Shown: positions 34,063-42,797 of the stretch, one piece after another
Position numbering within the stretch: the first letter of the stretch is position 1
How the letters are laid out: each line of letters opens with the position of its first letter
DNA from: Mesorhizobium sp. M7A.F.Ca.US.008.03.1.1
GTDB lineage: Bacteria > Pseudomonadota > Alphaproteobacteria > Rhizobiales > Rhizobiaceae
Length of the DNA stretch: 64,000 nucleotides
Assembly (NCBI RefSeq): GCF_003997495.1
Contig: NZ_RZRU01000001.1
Location: 434,001-498,000, forward strand
Direction of reading: 5' to 3'
Program-made: the position numbers and the translations under genes
Notes under the pieces: generated by a model
Database searches by the model: none
Told to the model about the DNA's origin: nothing
What the model saw: the letters and a program-made list of their open reading frames with translations, nothing else

Positions 34063-35138
34063 CAGGGTCTTTCCGCGATCGGTGTCGCCGGTGCCGCACT
34101 CGACTGATACGCTGCCTCGACCAGCGCCATCGTGCCCCACGCATCCTCGACGGGGCTTATCAGCGTAGCATCTTCGCCTGCGGCAAAGCGCTGGACATTG
34201 GCCATGCGGCCGACGAAGGCATCGGGAAACCACTCGCCGGCCAAGGGCACCGCGATCCAGTCCGTCCCGCCCTTCGGATAGATCTCCAGAATATCCGGCT
34301 CGCCTGTGGGATAGTCGAGGTTGAGGCCGAGCTTGAGGTAGGCGGCACCCTCGGTGCCACAGATGCGGAACTCGCAGGCCTGATATCGGCGGCCGAATTT
34401 GTGGTCGTGGTTGATCGACAGGGCGCAGCGCACGGTGTCGCCATAGTCGAGAATGGCGCTGGTGCGCGTCTGCGCCACCTTATGGTTGGGATGGCCGAGC
34501 GTCTTGGCGTGGACGCCCTTGGGATCGCCGAGTAACTGCCGGATCAGATCGAGGTAGTGGATCGAATGCATGGCAATCTCGACGCGCGGCGCCTTGAGCA
34601 GGAATTCCCACAGCTCCCACGGTGTCGCCAGCGCCAGCCACGCGTCGAAGTCGACGATCTCGCCGAGCCAGCCCTTGGCGATGGCGTCCTTGAGCGCCAA
34701 CATCATCGGCGCGAAGCGCAGCTGGAAGTTCACCGCCGCATGGAGCTTCCTGGCGCGGCAGATCTCGAGGATCGTGGTTGCCTCGGCAAGGTTGCTGCCC
34801 ATCGGCTTCTGGATCAGCGCCACCGCGCCATCGGGCAGGGATTTCAGCACATCGGCATGACGCGAGGGCGGCGTCGCGAGGTCGAAGATCGCACCCTCGA
34901 CGGCGGCTGCCTCCTCGGCCGAGCGAAAGGCTGTCACGCCCCATTGACTGGCCAGTTTTTCAGCTCTGGCGTGGTCGGGGTCGTAGAGGCCGGCGATAGG
35001 AAAGCCGGCCTTCCGGTAGGCCGGGAAATGCGCGTCGCCGACGATCGACCCGGCGCCGAAGGTGACGATTGGGCGGGGCTTGGAGGGTTTTGGCCAGGAT
35101 TGAACGAGCAAGGCAGGGTCGAAACCGCCTTCAGTCAT
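34062..35138 (-). CDS. Gfo/Idh/MocA-family oxidoreductase
   Basis: 358 residues from the ATG at 35138, which overlaps the end of the mutarotase-like gene by 8 bp. The Rossmann part has [17 protein letters not shown]. The family lysine motif appears as IQKPMG, and the substrate domain contains [16 protein letters not shown] with the conserved D/H region. It probably oxidises a sugar to a lactone as the first step of the operon's pathway, before the COG3618 lactonase at 41949 and the enolase-family dehydratase at 35470. Substrate not readable. Confidence 0.83.
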   Translation of the reverse strand: MTEGGFDPALLVQSWPKPSKPRPIVTFGAGSIVGDAHFPAYRKAGFPIAGLYDPDHARAEKLASQWGVTAFRSAEEAAAVEGAIFDLATPPSRHADVLKSLPDGAVALIQKPMGSNLAEATTILEICRARKLHAAVNFQLRFAPMMLALKDAIAKGWLGEIVDFDAWLALATPWELWEFLLKAPRVEIAMHSIHYLDLIRQLLGDPKGVHAKTLGHPNHKVAQTRTSAILDYGDTVRCALSINHDHKFGRRYQACEFRICGTEGAAYLKLGLNLDYPTGEPDILEIYPKGGTDWIAVPLAGEWFPDAFVGRMANVQRFAAGEDATLISPVEDAWGTMALVEAAYQSSAAPATPIAERP

Positions 35139-35460
35139 GATGGAAGACCTCATCCATCTCGGCCCACCACTCGCCTTCCCCACGCGTCGCCAGCGGCTCC
35201 TGGCAGGGCATGCAGACTGCCCACCATTCCTGCGTCGTGGGGTCGGCTGCCATCTTGGCCATGTCGGCTTCGTAGTCGCTGCCGTGATATTCGAAAGTGC
35301 TGAACAGCAGGTTCTCCGGACGCTTCAGGTAGATGGAATAGTGCTTGATGTTGCAGGCCGAGATCATGGTCAGCACGCCAGGCCAGACGGCGGCATGCAG
35401 GCGGACATACTCCTCGACCTTTTCAGGCTTCAGCCCCAGAACCATTCCCATCCGCTGCAT
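35131..35460 (-). CDS. L-rhamnose mutarotase-like protein (RhaM/RhaU family)
   Basis: Small dimeric alpha-beta barrel protein, 109 residues, the usual size for the family. The start MQRMGMVLGLKPEKVEEYVRLHAAVWPGV and the SIYLKRPENLLFSTFEYHG segment are typical, with the catalytic-type Tyr and His residues present. Relatives interconvert alpha and beta anomers of 6-deoxy sugars (L-rhamnose, L-fucose). It suggests the operon handles such a sugar or a similarly configured one. It lies between the Gfo and enolase-superfamily genes. Confidence 0.85.
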   Translation of the reverse strand: MQRMGMVLGLKPEKVEEYVRLHAAVWPGVLTMISACNIKHYSIYLKRPENLLFSTFEYHGSDYEADMAKMAADPTTQEWWAVCMPCQEPLATRGEGEWWAEMDEVFHHD

Positions 35461-35469
35461 GCCCGTCTC

Positions 35470-36582
35470 CTATTTCGTGATCGCCGTGGTGAATTCGGCG
35501 ATGCTCATGGCCTTGACCGCGTCCCAGTCCCAATCGATGCCGATGCCAGGCTCGTCGGGCGCCAGCGCCTGGCCATCCTCGATGCGCATGCGCTTACCGG
35601 TCAACTGGTCGAGTTGCGGAATGTACTCGACATATCGGCCGTTCTGAACAGCGCAGGTCAGGCTGACATGCAGCTCCATCAGGAAATGCGGACAGACCGG
35701 AATGTCGAAGGCCTCCGCCGCGTGCGCGATCTTGAGCCAGGGCGTGATGCCGCCGATGCGGCCGACATCGACCTGCACGATCGAGCAGGCGCCTTTCTGC
35801 ATGTATTCGCGGAAATGGCGGATGGAGTAGAGCGATTCGCCAATGGCGATTGGCGTCGGCGTCGAGTTCGACAAGCGCACATGCCCGTCGATGTCGTCGG
35901 CCGGCAGCGGCTCCTCGATCCAGGCGAGATCGAGTTCACGCAGCCTGGACGCGCGGCGGATCGCCTCATCGACCGAAAATCCCTGATTGGCGTCAGTCAT
36001 GATCTCGTAGCCGTCGCCGACCGCCTTGCGTACCGCCGACAAGCGCGCCAGATCTTCCGAGCCGTGCGGCCTGCCGATCTTCACCTTCGAGCCTCGAAAG
36101 CCCTTCGCCTTGGCGGCGAGCGCGTCGTCGACCAGCGCCTGCGTCTCGATGTGCAGCCAGCCGCCTTCGGTCGTGTAGAGCGGGCAGCGGTCCTTGGCGC
36201 CGCCGGCCAACTTCCACAAAGGCAGGTTCTGCTTCTTGGCCCGCAGATCCCACAGTGCGGTATCTATGGCCGCAATCGCGATGGCCGTGATCGCTCCAAT
36301 CGTGGTGGCATGCGTGGCAAATTCGAGGTCGTGCCAGATCGCCTCGATCCTCTCGGGGTCGCAGCCGATCAGGCGTGGCACCAGATGGTCAGAAAGTAGC
36401 CGCATCACCGACGAGCCCCCGGTGCCGATCGTGTAGCTATAGCCGGTGCCGACCGCGCCGTCGGAATCGGTGATTGTGACGATCGGCGTTTCCTGGCTGA
36501 CGAAGCTCTGGATGGCGTCGGTGCGCTTGACCTTGGGCACAAGGTCCACCATGCAAAGGTCGACTTTCTCAATTTTGGCCAT
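35470..36582 (-). CDS. Enolase-superfamily (mandelate racemase/muconate lactonizing) sugar-acid dehydratase
   Basis: 370-residue enolase-superfamily protein. Catalytic elements: K-x-K at 166-168, metal ligands Asp197 (in TDANQG), Glu223 (WIEEP) and Glu249 (IGES), and a His-Asp dyad Asp272 and His299 (CPHFLME). This is the mandelate-racemase-subgroup layout, used by many acid-sugar dehydratases. In the operon a dehydratase making a 2-keto-3-deoxy acid is most likely; a cycloisomerase or racemase is possible. It is next to a mutarotase-like gene and a sugar importer, consistent with a non-phosphorylating pathway. Confidence 0.86.
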   Translation of the reverse strand: MAKIEKVDLCMVDLVPKVKRTDAIQSFVSQETPIVTITDSDGAVGTGYSYTIGTGGSSVMRLLSDHLVPRLIGCDPERIEAIWHDLEFATHATTIGAITAIAIAAIDTALWDLRAKKQNLPLWKLAGGAKDRCPLYTTEGGWLHIETQALVDDALAAKAKGFRGSKVKIGRPHGSEDLARLSAVRKAVGDGYEIMTDANQGFSVDEAIRRASRLRELDLAWIEEPLPADDIDGHVRLSNSTPTPIAIGESLYSIRHFREYMQKGACSIVQVDVGRIGGITPWLKIAHAAEAFDIPVCPHFLMELHVSLTCAVQNGRYVEYIPQLDQLTGKRMRIEDGQALAPDEPGIGIDWDWDAVKAMSIAEFTTAITK

Positions 36583-36587
36583 GCCGA

Positions 36588-37685
36588 TCAGCTCCGCAAT
36601 GTCTTTCCGGTCTCAGTGGCAAACAGATGCGCCTGCGACATGTCGAGGCTCATGGCGACCCGCTCGCCCGGCCTCAATGGCCTCGGGTTCAGCATGCGCG
36701 ACACCCAGTCCGTACCGTTGAATTCGACGAACACCAGCGTCTCGTTGCCGAGCGGTTCAGTCACCGTGATCGGCAGTTCGATCTGGTGGACGTCTGCCGC
36801 GCCACCGGAACTGATACCATGGCCGGTCGGATAGATGTCGTCCGGCCGCAGCCCGAACACAACCTTGTCGCCGGTCGTGACATTGGCCTTGAACTGAGCG
36901 GGCAGCGGCAGCTTTTCACCGCTGGCGAAAACCATCTGGCCGTCATCGATCGTGGCCTCGTGCAGGTTCATCGGCGGCGAGCCGATGAAGCCGGCGACGA
37001 AACGCGTTGCCGGCCGCCGGAAGACCTCGTCGGGCGTGCCGACCTGTTCGATATGGCCGTCGCGCATGATGACGATACGGTCGGCCAGCGTCATCGCTTC
37101 GACCTGGTCGTGGGTGACGTAGATCACCGTCGACTGCACCTTGGCATGCAGCTTCTTGATCTCGGTGCGCATCTGCGTGCGCAATTTGGCGTCGAGATTG
37201 GAAAGCGGTTCGTCGAACAGGAAGACATCGGGGTCGCGCACGATGGCGCGGCCCATGGCGACGCGCTGGCGCTGACCGCCGGACAGTTGTGAGGGGCGGC
37301 GATCGAGCAACATGTCGAGGCCGAGGATGGCCGAGGCTTCGGCGACACGGCGGACCATGTCTTCCTTGGCGGCACCGGCGATCTTCAGCGAGAAGCCGAG
37401 ATTCTCGCGCACCGTCATGTGCGGATAGAGCGCGTAGGACTGGAACACCATCGAGATGTTGCGCGAGCGTGGCGGCAGGTCGTTGACGATGCGCCCGCCA
37501 ATCTCGATCGAGCCGGCGCTGATCTCTTCCAGCCCGGCGATCATGCGCAGCGTCGTCGACTTGCCGCAGCCGGACGGGCCGACCAGCGCGATGAATTCGC
37601 GGTCGGCGATATCGAGATCGATGCCGTGCACGATCCCGATGTTGCCGTAGCGCTTGGTCAGCTTGGTGAGGGTAACGGTTGCCAT
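36588..37685 (-). CDS. Sugar ABC transporter ATPase (MalK/UgpC type), fourth importer
   Basis: 365-residue ATPase. Walker A GPSGCGKST (residues ~38-46), signature LSGGQRQRVAMGRA, Walker B VFLFDEPLSNLD and switch histidine in VTHDQVEA. A C-terminal TOBE-type regulatory domain follows (FGLRPDDI, then MLNPRPLRPGERVAMSLD). It serves the two MalFG-type permeases encoded at 37690 and 38559 and the binding protein at 39609. The C-terminal domain could bind a regulator, as in MalK. Confidence 0.92.
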   Translation of the reverse strand: MATVTLTKLTKRYGNIGIVHGIDLDIADREFIALVGPSGCGKSTTLRMIAGLEEISAGSIEIGGRIVNDLPPRSRNISMVFQSYALYPHMTVRENLGFSLKIAGAAKEDMVRRVAEASAILGLDMLLDRRPSQLSGGQRQRVAMGRAIVRDPDVFLFDEPLSNLDAKLRTQMRTEIKKLHAKVQSTVIYVTHDQVEAMTLADRIVIMRDGHIEQVGTPDEVFRRPATRFVAGFIGSPPMNLHEATIDDGQMVFASGEKLPLPAQFKANVTTGDKVVFGLRPDDIYPTGHGISSGGAADVHQIELPITVTEPLGNETLVFVEFNGTDWVSRMLNPRPLRPGERVAMSLDMSQAHLFATETGKTLRS

Positions 37686-37689
37686 GGTA

Positions 37690-38556
37690 TCAGCCTTTCA
37701 CCGCGCCGGAGGTCAGGCCGCCGACAAGGTGTTTCTGGACGACGTAGGTGAGCGTGAGCGCCGGGATGATCATCACCACGGCGAGCGCGCACATGCCGCG
37801 CCAGTCGATGGTGAACTCGGCGGTATAATCGAGCAGGCCAACCGGCAGCGTTTTGGCGCTGACCGAGCGGGTCAGCTGCGAGGCCAGCGCGAATTCATTC
37901 CAGCAGGTCAGGAAAGCGAAGATCGCCGCGGAGGCGATGCCCGGACCGGCGAGCGGAAACTCGACCTGCCAGAACGCCTGCCAGCGCGTGCAGCCGTCGA
38001 TCTGCGCGGCTTCCGCGAGGTCCTTGGGCACCTGGCGGAAGAAGCCGTCGATCAGCCAAATCGTGAACGGCACATTGAGCGCGACATAGGCAAGAATCAG
38101 TCCGAAATGGGTGTCGATGATGCCGAGCCGCACATAGAGGAAGAACAGCGGCAGCGAGAGCGCAATGCCCGGCACGGTGCGCGTCAGCATCAGGCCGAGG
38201 AAGACGCTCGATTTGCCGCGGAAGCGGTAGCGCGCGAAGGCATAGCCGCCGGCCATGCCGATGGCCACCGCAATGACCGTGGAGGTCACCGAGATGATCA
38301 GCGAGTTGCGGAAATATTCGATCACAGGGATGCCGCCCTTGCCGATGCCTGAGAACATCGCGACATAGGCATCGAACGAAATCTCCTGTGGGATCCACAC
38401 CGGCGGCTTGGCCATGATCTCGACGGTCGGCCGCAGCGAAGAGATGACGATCCACAGGCCCGGCAGGCAGATCGTCAGCATCGCCAGGAACAGGCCGATG
38501 CGATAGACGATATCAAGCAGCCGGCGCTTCAGGCGGGCGGAAGAATTCTCGTCCAT
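37690..38556 (-). CDS. Sugar ABC transporter permease (MalG type), fourth importer
   Basis: 288-residue permease with six hydrophobic segments. The EAA loop that contacts the ATPase is visible as DLAEAAQIDGCTRWQAFWQVEFPLAGPG. I take the ATG at 38556 (MDENSSARLKRR); a longer reading overlaps the upstream permease gene out of register with family length. The start lies 2 bp after the stop of the MalF-type gene, showing tight coupling. Confidence 0.88.
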   Translation of the reverse strand: MDENSSARLKRRLLDIVYRIGLFLAMLTICLPGLWIVISSLRPTVEIMAKPPVWIPQEISFDAYVAMFSGIGKGGIPVIEYFRNSLIISVTSTVIAVAIGMAGGYAFARYRFRGKSSVFLGLMLTRTVPGIALSLPLFFLYVRLGIIDTHFGLILAYVALNVPFTIWLIDGFFRQVPKDLAEAAQIDGCTRWQAFWQVEFPLAGPGIASAAIFAFLTCWNEFALASQLTRSVSAKTLPVGLLDYTAEFTIDWRGMCALAVVMIIPALTLTYVVQKHLVGGLTSGAVKG

Positions 38557-38558
38557 CT

Positions 38559-39455
38559 TCACCACTCCGCACCGATCTGCGTGCGCGCCGCGGCGAGCTT
38601 GTTGAAGAAATAGACGGTGAAGGCGATCGACAGCAGGATCGAGAAATAGGCCATGGCGTTGGCCATGCCCATGCGCCCGTCGCTGTAGGCGGTGCGTGCC
38701 ACCAGGGTCCAAAGCAGTTCGGTGCGGCCCGCCGGTCCGCCATCGGTCATGATCTTGACGATGTCATAGGCGCGCGCGACGTCGAGCGAACGGATGGTCA
38801 TGGCGATGTAGGCGAAGGGCATGACGAATGGCCAGGTCACATAGCGGAATGTCTGCCACGGCGTGCAGCCGTCGACCCGCGCCGCCTCGATCGGCTCCTT
38901 GGGCATGGCGAGCAGACCGGCGAGGATCAGGATGGCGAAGATCGCCGTCGACGACCAGATCTCGGCGATCGAAATGGCGATGAAGGCGAGATGGCCCTCG
39001 ATCAGCCACGGTATGGCGTCCTGCGTGATGCCGAGCGACTGCAGCGCATTGTTCACAAGGCCGATATTGTCGTTGAACATGAACTTGAATTGGAAGCCAA
39101 CCAGGATCGGCGAAAACATCATCGGGAACATCATCAGCGTGCGCAGGATGCGCTGGCCCCGCGTCGCCTTCTCGACCAGCATGGCCAATCCGAGGCCGAG
39201 CAGCATTTCAAGATTGAGCGCGATGGTCAGCAGCAGCACAGTGCGGCCGAAGGCCCACCAGAAATCGGTGTTGGACAGGATCGAGAGATAATTCCGGATG
39301 CCGATGAAGACATAGAATGTCTCTGGCCGCGTCAGGCGGAACGGCGTGAAGCTGGAATAGAGCGACAACAGCAACGGCACCACGACAACTGCCGCCAGCA
39401 CGATCATGGCCGGAAGCAGCAGCAGGAATGGCGCGGATGGCTTGAAGCCCTTCAT
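38559..39455 (-). CDS. Sugar ABC transporter permease (MalF type), fourth importer
   Basis: 298-residue permease with six predicted membrane segments starting FLLLLPAMIVLAAVVVVPLLL. The EAA loop reads EPIEAARVDGCTPWQTFRYVTWPFV. It pairs with the 288-residue permease next in the operon. It lies 150 bp downstream of the binding-protein gene, a gap that contains the stem-loop at 39565. Confidence 0.88.
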   Translation of the reverse strand: MKGFKPSAPFLLLLPAMIVLAAVVVVPLLLSLYSSFTPFRLTRPETFYVFIGIRNYLSILSNTDFWWAFGRTVLLLTIALNLEMLLGLGLAMLVEKATRGQRILRTLMMFPMMFSPILVGFQFKFMFNDNIGLVNNALQSLGITQDAIPWLIEGHLAFIAISIAEIWSSTAIFAILILAGLLAMPKEPIEAARVDGCTPWQTFRYVTWPFVMPFAYIAMTIRSLDVARAYDIVKIMTDGGPAGRTELLWTLVARTAYSDGRMGMANAMAYFSILLSIAFTVYFFNKLAAARTQIGAEW

Positions 39456-39564
39456 CAGAATCCTTGAGGTGTTTGCATTCGGACGGCGGTGCCTGGGCCG
39501 GGAGATGCGTGGGCGAGGGACGTAGGATTAGCGCGAACCGCCTAGCATCCTGCGAAACGCGATC

Positions 39565-39591
39565 GCCTCCCCCATTGCTGATGGGGGAGGC
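39565..39591 (-). other. Intercistronic stem-loop after the fourth binding-protein gene
   Basis: Eleven perfect pairs, GCCTCCCCCAT with ATGGGGGAGGC, enclose a five-base loop. It begins 17 bases after the binding-protein stop, and the permease gene starts about 110 bases further on. The position resembles the malE-malF stem-loop arrangement known to protect binding-protein mRNA. Confidence 0.65.
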
Positions 39592-39608
39592 AGCCTTGGG
39601 AGCCGTTG

Positions 39609-40928
39609 CTAGAGCTTGCCGGCGTCCTGGAGGATTTGCGTCGCCTTGGCCGCCGCTTCATCCAGTGCCTGCTTCGACGTCTTGTCGCCGAGGATCGCCG
39701 CCTGCAGTTCAGGATAGACGGCGTTCGAGATCTCGATCCATTCAGGCGTCTGCGGCACGGCAAACGCGTGCTTGGCCTCTTCCTGGAAGGCGGTAAGAAC
39801 CTCCTTTTTGTAAGGATCGTTTTCGGCCTGCTTCAAATCCCAGTCCCAGACCGCGGTGCGGGTCGGCAGCGGGCCGGCGGCGGCCTCGAGCTTCTGGCTG
39901 TCCTCGTTGGTCAGCCACCACACCAGGGAAGCCGCGGCCTCCTTGTTCGGGCAGTTCTCGGTCACCGAGAAGCCGTGGAAACCGGACCAGCCGGTGCGCT
40001 TGCCGGACGAACCCTTCGGCGCGACTTTCACGCCGACATTGCCGGCGACCTTCGACGACTTCGGATCGTTGAAGAAGCCTGCCCAGCCCGGCCAGTCGAG
40101 GTTGATGGCTACGGTTCCGGAAGCAAAACCCTGGCCGAGATCGTCCCACAAATAGTTGGTGGTGCCGGCCGGCACGGCCTTGGCCTTGTAGAGGTTGACG
40201 AACCAGTCGAGCGCGCGGATGCCGGCCTCGGAGTTGAAGACCGGCTTGCCGTCCTTGTCGAGATACTCGCCACCCTCGGCGACCACCATCTCGTAGAAGC
40301 GGCCGTTGATCGCCTCTTCCTTGCCGGCGAACTGCGTGCCGTAGAAATTGGGTGGGTTGGCGAAGAATTCGGCCTGGTCTGTGACTTCTTTCCAGGTGTC
40401 CGGCGGTACCAGATCATAGCCGTATTTCGCCTTGAACCTGGTCTTGTTGTCGGCGTTCTCGTAGAGGCTCTTCTGGTAGTAGAGCGCCGAAACGTCGAAC
40501 TGCGCGCGCGGCAGCATCTCCAGCTTGCCGTCGATGGTCGCCGACTTGATGGTCGACGGCACGAAGGCGTCGATCTCTTCCTTGGGCAGCAATTTGCTGA
40601 GGTCGGTGTAGAGGCCCGTATATTGCGGCGCGAACGACGAATGGTTCCAGCCGACGCACCAGTTGGTGCTGCCCGAGGCGATGTCGGATTTGAGCTCCTT
40701 GTCGATGTCGAAGCCGTTCTTCTTGGTCAGGATGTTGACCTTGGCGCCGGTCGCCTTTTCCCATTCGGGAATGCGCTCGTAGAGCTTTTCATATTGCTGG
40801 CCGCCGATCAGCTTCACGTCGATGGTCACGCCTTCGAACTTGCCGGGCAGGTCGCCGGCAAGGGCAGCGCCCGCACCTGACGCAAGCAACAATGCACCGG
40901 CGCACACGCCGGAAAGCAGTCTGTTCAT
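39609..40928 (-). CDS. Sugar ABC transporter extracellular binding protein (MalE type), fourth importer
   Basis: 439-residue type 1 extracellular binding protein. The signal peptide of about 24 residues (MNRLLSGVCAGALLLASGAGAALA) precedes GDLPGKFEGVTIDVKLIGG. The ATG at 40928 is supported by that signal and by GGGAGG upstream. Aromatic-rich stretches such as NWCVGWNHSSFAPQYTG and NLDWPGWAGFF are typical sugar-contact regions. First gene of the eight-gene minus-strand operon ending with the MaoC gene at 33610. Divergent from the IclR gene. Confidence 0.88.
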   Translation of the reverse strand: MNRLLSGVCAGALLLASGAGAALAGDLPGKFEGVTIDVKLIGGQQYEKLYERIPEWEKATGAKVNILTKKNGFDIDKELKSDIASGSTNWCVGWNHSSFAPQYTGLYTDLSKLLPKEEIDAFVPSTIKSATIDGKLEMLPRAQFDVSALYYQKSLYENADNKTRFKAKYGYDLVPPDTWKEVTDQAEFFANPPNFYGTQFAGKEEAINGRFYEMVVAEGGEYLDKDGKPVFNSEAGIRALDWFVNLYKAKAVPAGTTNYLWDDLGQGFASGTVAINLDWPGWAGFFNDPKSSKVAGNVGVKVAPKGSSGKRTGWSGFHGFSVTENCPNKEAAASLVWWLTNEDSQKLEAAAGPLPTRTAVWDWDLKQAENDPYKKEVLTAFQEEAKHAFAVPQTPEWIEISNAVYPELQAAILGDKTSKQALDEAAAKATQILQDAGKL

Positions 40929-40990
40929 TGGTATCCTCCCTTGGTGCCGCCTCCGCGGCGACCGCAACTCGTCTGATGACAAGAAGTGCT

Positions 40991-41070
40991 ACATTCATAT
41001 ACAAACAAAACATTCATATAAACGTCAAGGCGAAATTTGTTTCCGCCTCGCACGTTCCTGCGTATATGAA
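40991..41070. promoter_or_regulatory. Three TTCATATA sites between the fourth importer and the IclR gene
   Basis: ACATTCATATACA (40991-41003) and ACATTCATATAAA (41010-41022) are direct repeats 19 bp apart, about two helical turns. An inverted copy, TATATGAA, is at 41063-41070, 28 bp before the IclR ATG. The spacing and position in a divergent promoter region suggest an IclR-protein operator controlling both the importer operon and its own gene. Confidence 0.5.
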
Positions 41071-41097
41071 GGGTGAAATTCACTGGAGGATGAGCCC

Positions 41098-41883
41098 ATG
41101 GACGACAGCGAAGACGAGCGCTATCGCGCGCCGGCGCTCGACAAGGGGCTCGATATCCTTGAACTGCTGGCGGGCGTCGACGGTGGCCTGACCCAGGCCG
41201 AAATCGCCAAGAAACTCGAGCGCAGTCCCAACGAATTCTATCGCATGCTCGACCGGCTGGTGCGGCGCGGCTACGTCACGCGCCTCGACGGCGACCGCTA
41301 TTCGCTGACGCTCAAGCTGTTCGGCCTGGCACAGTTGCATGCACCGGTGCGGCGGCTGGTATCCTACGCCACGCCGCTGATGCGCGAACTGGCCGAGACC
41401 TCGCAGCAGGCCAACCAACTGGTTGTTTTTGATCGCGGTTCTGCCGTCGTCATCGGTCAGCAGGAAGCGCCAAACTACTGGGGCATATCGATCCGGGTCG
41501 GCTCCCATATCAGTCTGTTCGACACCGGCTCGGGACATGTTCTGCTCGCCTTCCGCTCACCGGAAGAGCGCCAGATGATGATTTCCGAACACGTCCGCAG
41601 CACCGACAAGACGGCGCAATCGACCGAGTTCTTCACCCGTCTCGACCAGATCCGCGACCGTGGCTACGAGATGATGGCCTCGATGCAGACAGCCGGCGTC
41701 TTCAACCTGTCGGCCCCGGTGCGCAGTTCCGACGGCAAGGCGATCGCCGCGCTGTCGATTCCTTACATCACGGTGGTCAATGCGCCTTCCGCGCCCGACA
41801 TCACCAGGACGATCGAACTGTTGCTGGCAACGTGTGAAAAGCTGTCGCACCTCGCTGGATCAGCAGTCGGCTCATCGGTGTGA
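41098..41883 (+). CDS. IclR-family transcriptional regulator
   Basis: 261-residue IclR protein. The N-terminal winged helix (residues ~15-75) begins with ALDKGLDILELLAGVDGGLTQ and contains the recognition region RSPNEFYRMLDRLVRRGYV. The effector-binding domain follows with FDTGSGHVLLAF and AALSIPYITV. GGAGG is 7-8 bases before the ATG. It is divergent from the acid-sugar importer operon and upstream of the lactonase gene at 41949, and probably controls both. The effector may be a pathway intermediate. Confidence 0.9.
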   Translation: MDDSEDERYRAPALDKGLDILELLAGVDGGLTQAEIAKKLERSPNEFYRMLDRLVRRGYVTRLDGDRYSLTLKLFGLAQLHAPVRRLVSYATPLMRELAETSQQANQLVVFDRGSAVVIGQQEAPNYWGISIRVGSHISLFDTGSGHVLLAFRSPEERQMMISEHVRSTDKTAQSTEFFTRLDQIRDRGYEMMASMQTAGVFNLSAPVRSSDGKAIAALSIPYITVVNAPSAPDITRTIELLLATCEKLSHLAGSAVGSSV

Positions 41884-41948
41884 ATTCTTATTTGAATGAG
41901 GAATTCTCCCGTGAGATGATTTGAAAATCCATAGGGAGGAGCCTCACC

Positions 41949-42788
41949 ATGATCATCGATACCCATCTTCATCTCATCGATCGCTCGGCCCTGCGCTATC
42001 CCTGGCTCGCCGGCGTGCCGGCGCTCAACCGCGATTTCTCTTATGAAGACTACGCGACGGAGGCGCAGCGTGTCGGCATCGGGCGTGTGCTGCATATGGA
42101 GGTCGATGTCGATGCGGCCGACATCGAAGCCGAGACCGCTCGTGTGGAAGGACTGTCACGGCAGCCCGGCAGCATGCTGGCCGGGGTGATCGCGTCCTGC
42201 CGTCCTGAGGAAGGGGACTTCGCGGCCTATCTCGAACGGCAGCGGGCAAACCCGTTCATAAGGGGCTTTCGCCGCGTCCTCCATGTAGTGCCCGACGAGC
42301 TCTCGGAAGGTGCGGTGTTTCGCGACAGCATCAAGCGGCTTGGCGGCACCGGCCTGACCTTCGATCTCGTCGTGCTGCCGCACCAGATCCCCAGGGCGAT
42401 CGTGCTTGCCGACCTGGCACCCGATGTGACGTTCGTCCTTGATCATTGCGGCGTCCCCGACATCAAGGGCAAGAGCGAACATCCATGGCGCGAGCATATA
42501 AGCGACATCGCCCGGCGCCCAAATGTCATGGCCAAGATTTCCGGTGTCGTCGCCTATGCCGATGCCGGTAGCTGGACGGTCGAGACGTTGCGGCCGTACG
42601 TTGAGCACACCATCAATTCATTCGGCTGGGACCGCGTCGTCTGGGGCAGCGACTGGCCGGTCTGCACGCTTGGCGGCGGCCTGTCGACCTGGGTGGCGGC
42701 GACCCAAGCATTGCTTGAGGGCTGCAGCATTGGCGAGCGCGACAGGCTGTTGTCCGGCAATGCCCGCAAGCTGTGGCGGCTCGACTGA
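41949..42788 (+). CDS. COG3618 amidohydrolase-2 family sugar lactonase
   Basis: 279-residue amidohydrolase-superfamily TIM barrel. Metal ligands are visible: DTHLHL at residues 4-9, the histidine in VLDHCGVPDIKG, and the aspartate in VVWGSDWPVC near the C-terminus. COG3618 members hydrolyse L-fucono- and L-rhamnono-lactones and 4-sulfomuconolactone. With the mutarotase-like, Gfo and dehydratase genes across the IclR gene, an L-fuconate- or rhamnonate-type lactone is the likely substrate. GGGAGGAG precedes the ATG. It converges with the permease gene at 42798, 9 bp apart. Confidence 0.85.
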   Translation: MIIDTHLHLIDRSALRYPWLAGVPALNRDFSYEDYATEAQRVGIGRVLHMEVDVDAADIEAETARVEGLSRQPGSMLAGVIASCRPEEGDFAAYLERQRANPFIRGFRRVLHVVPDELSEGAVFRDSIKRLGGTGLTFDLVVLPHQIPRAIVLADLAPDVTFVLDHCGVPDIKGKSEHPWREHISDIARRPNVMAKISGVVAYADAGSWTVETLRPYVEHTINSFGWDRVVWGSDWPVCTLGGGLSTWVAATQALLEGCSIGERDRLLSGNARKLWRLD

Positions 42789-42797
42789 TGGGTCCTT

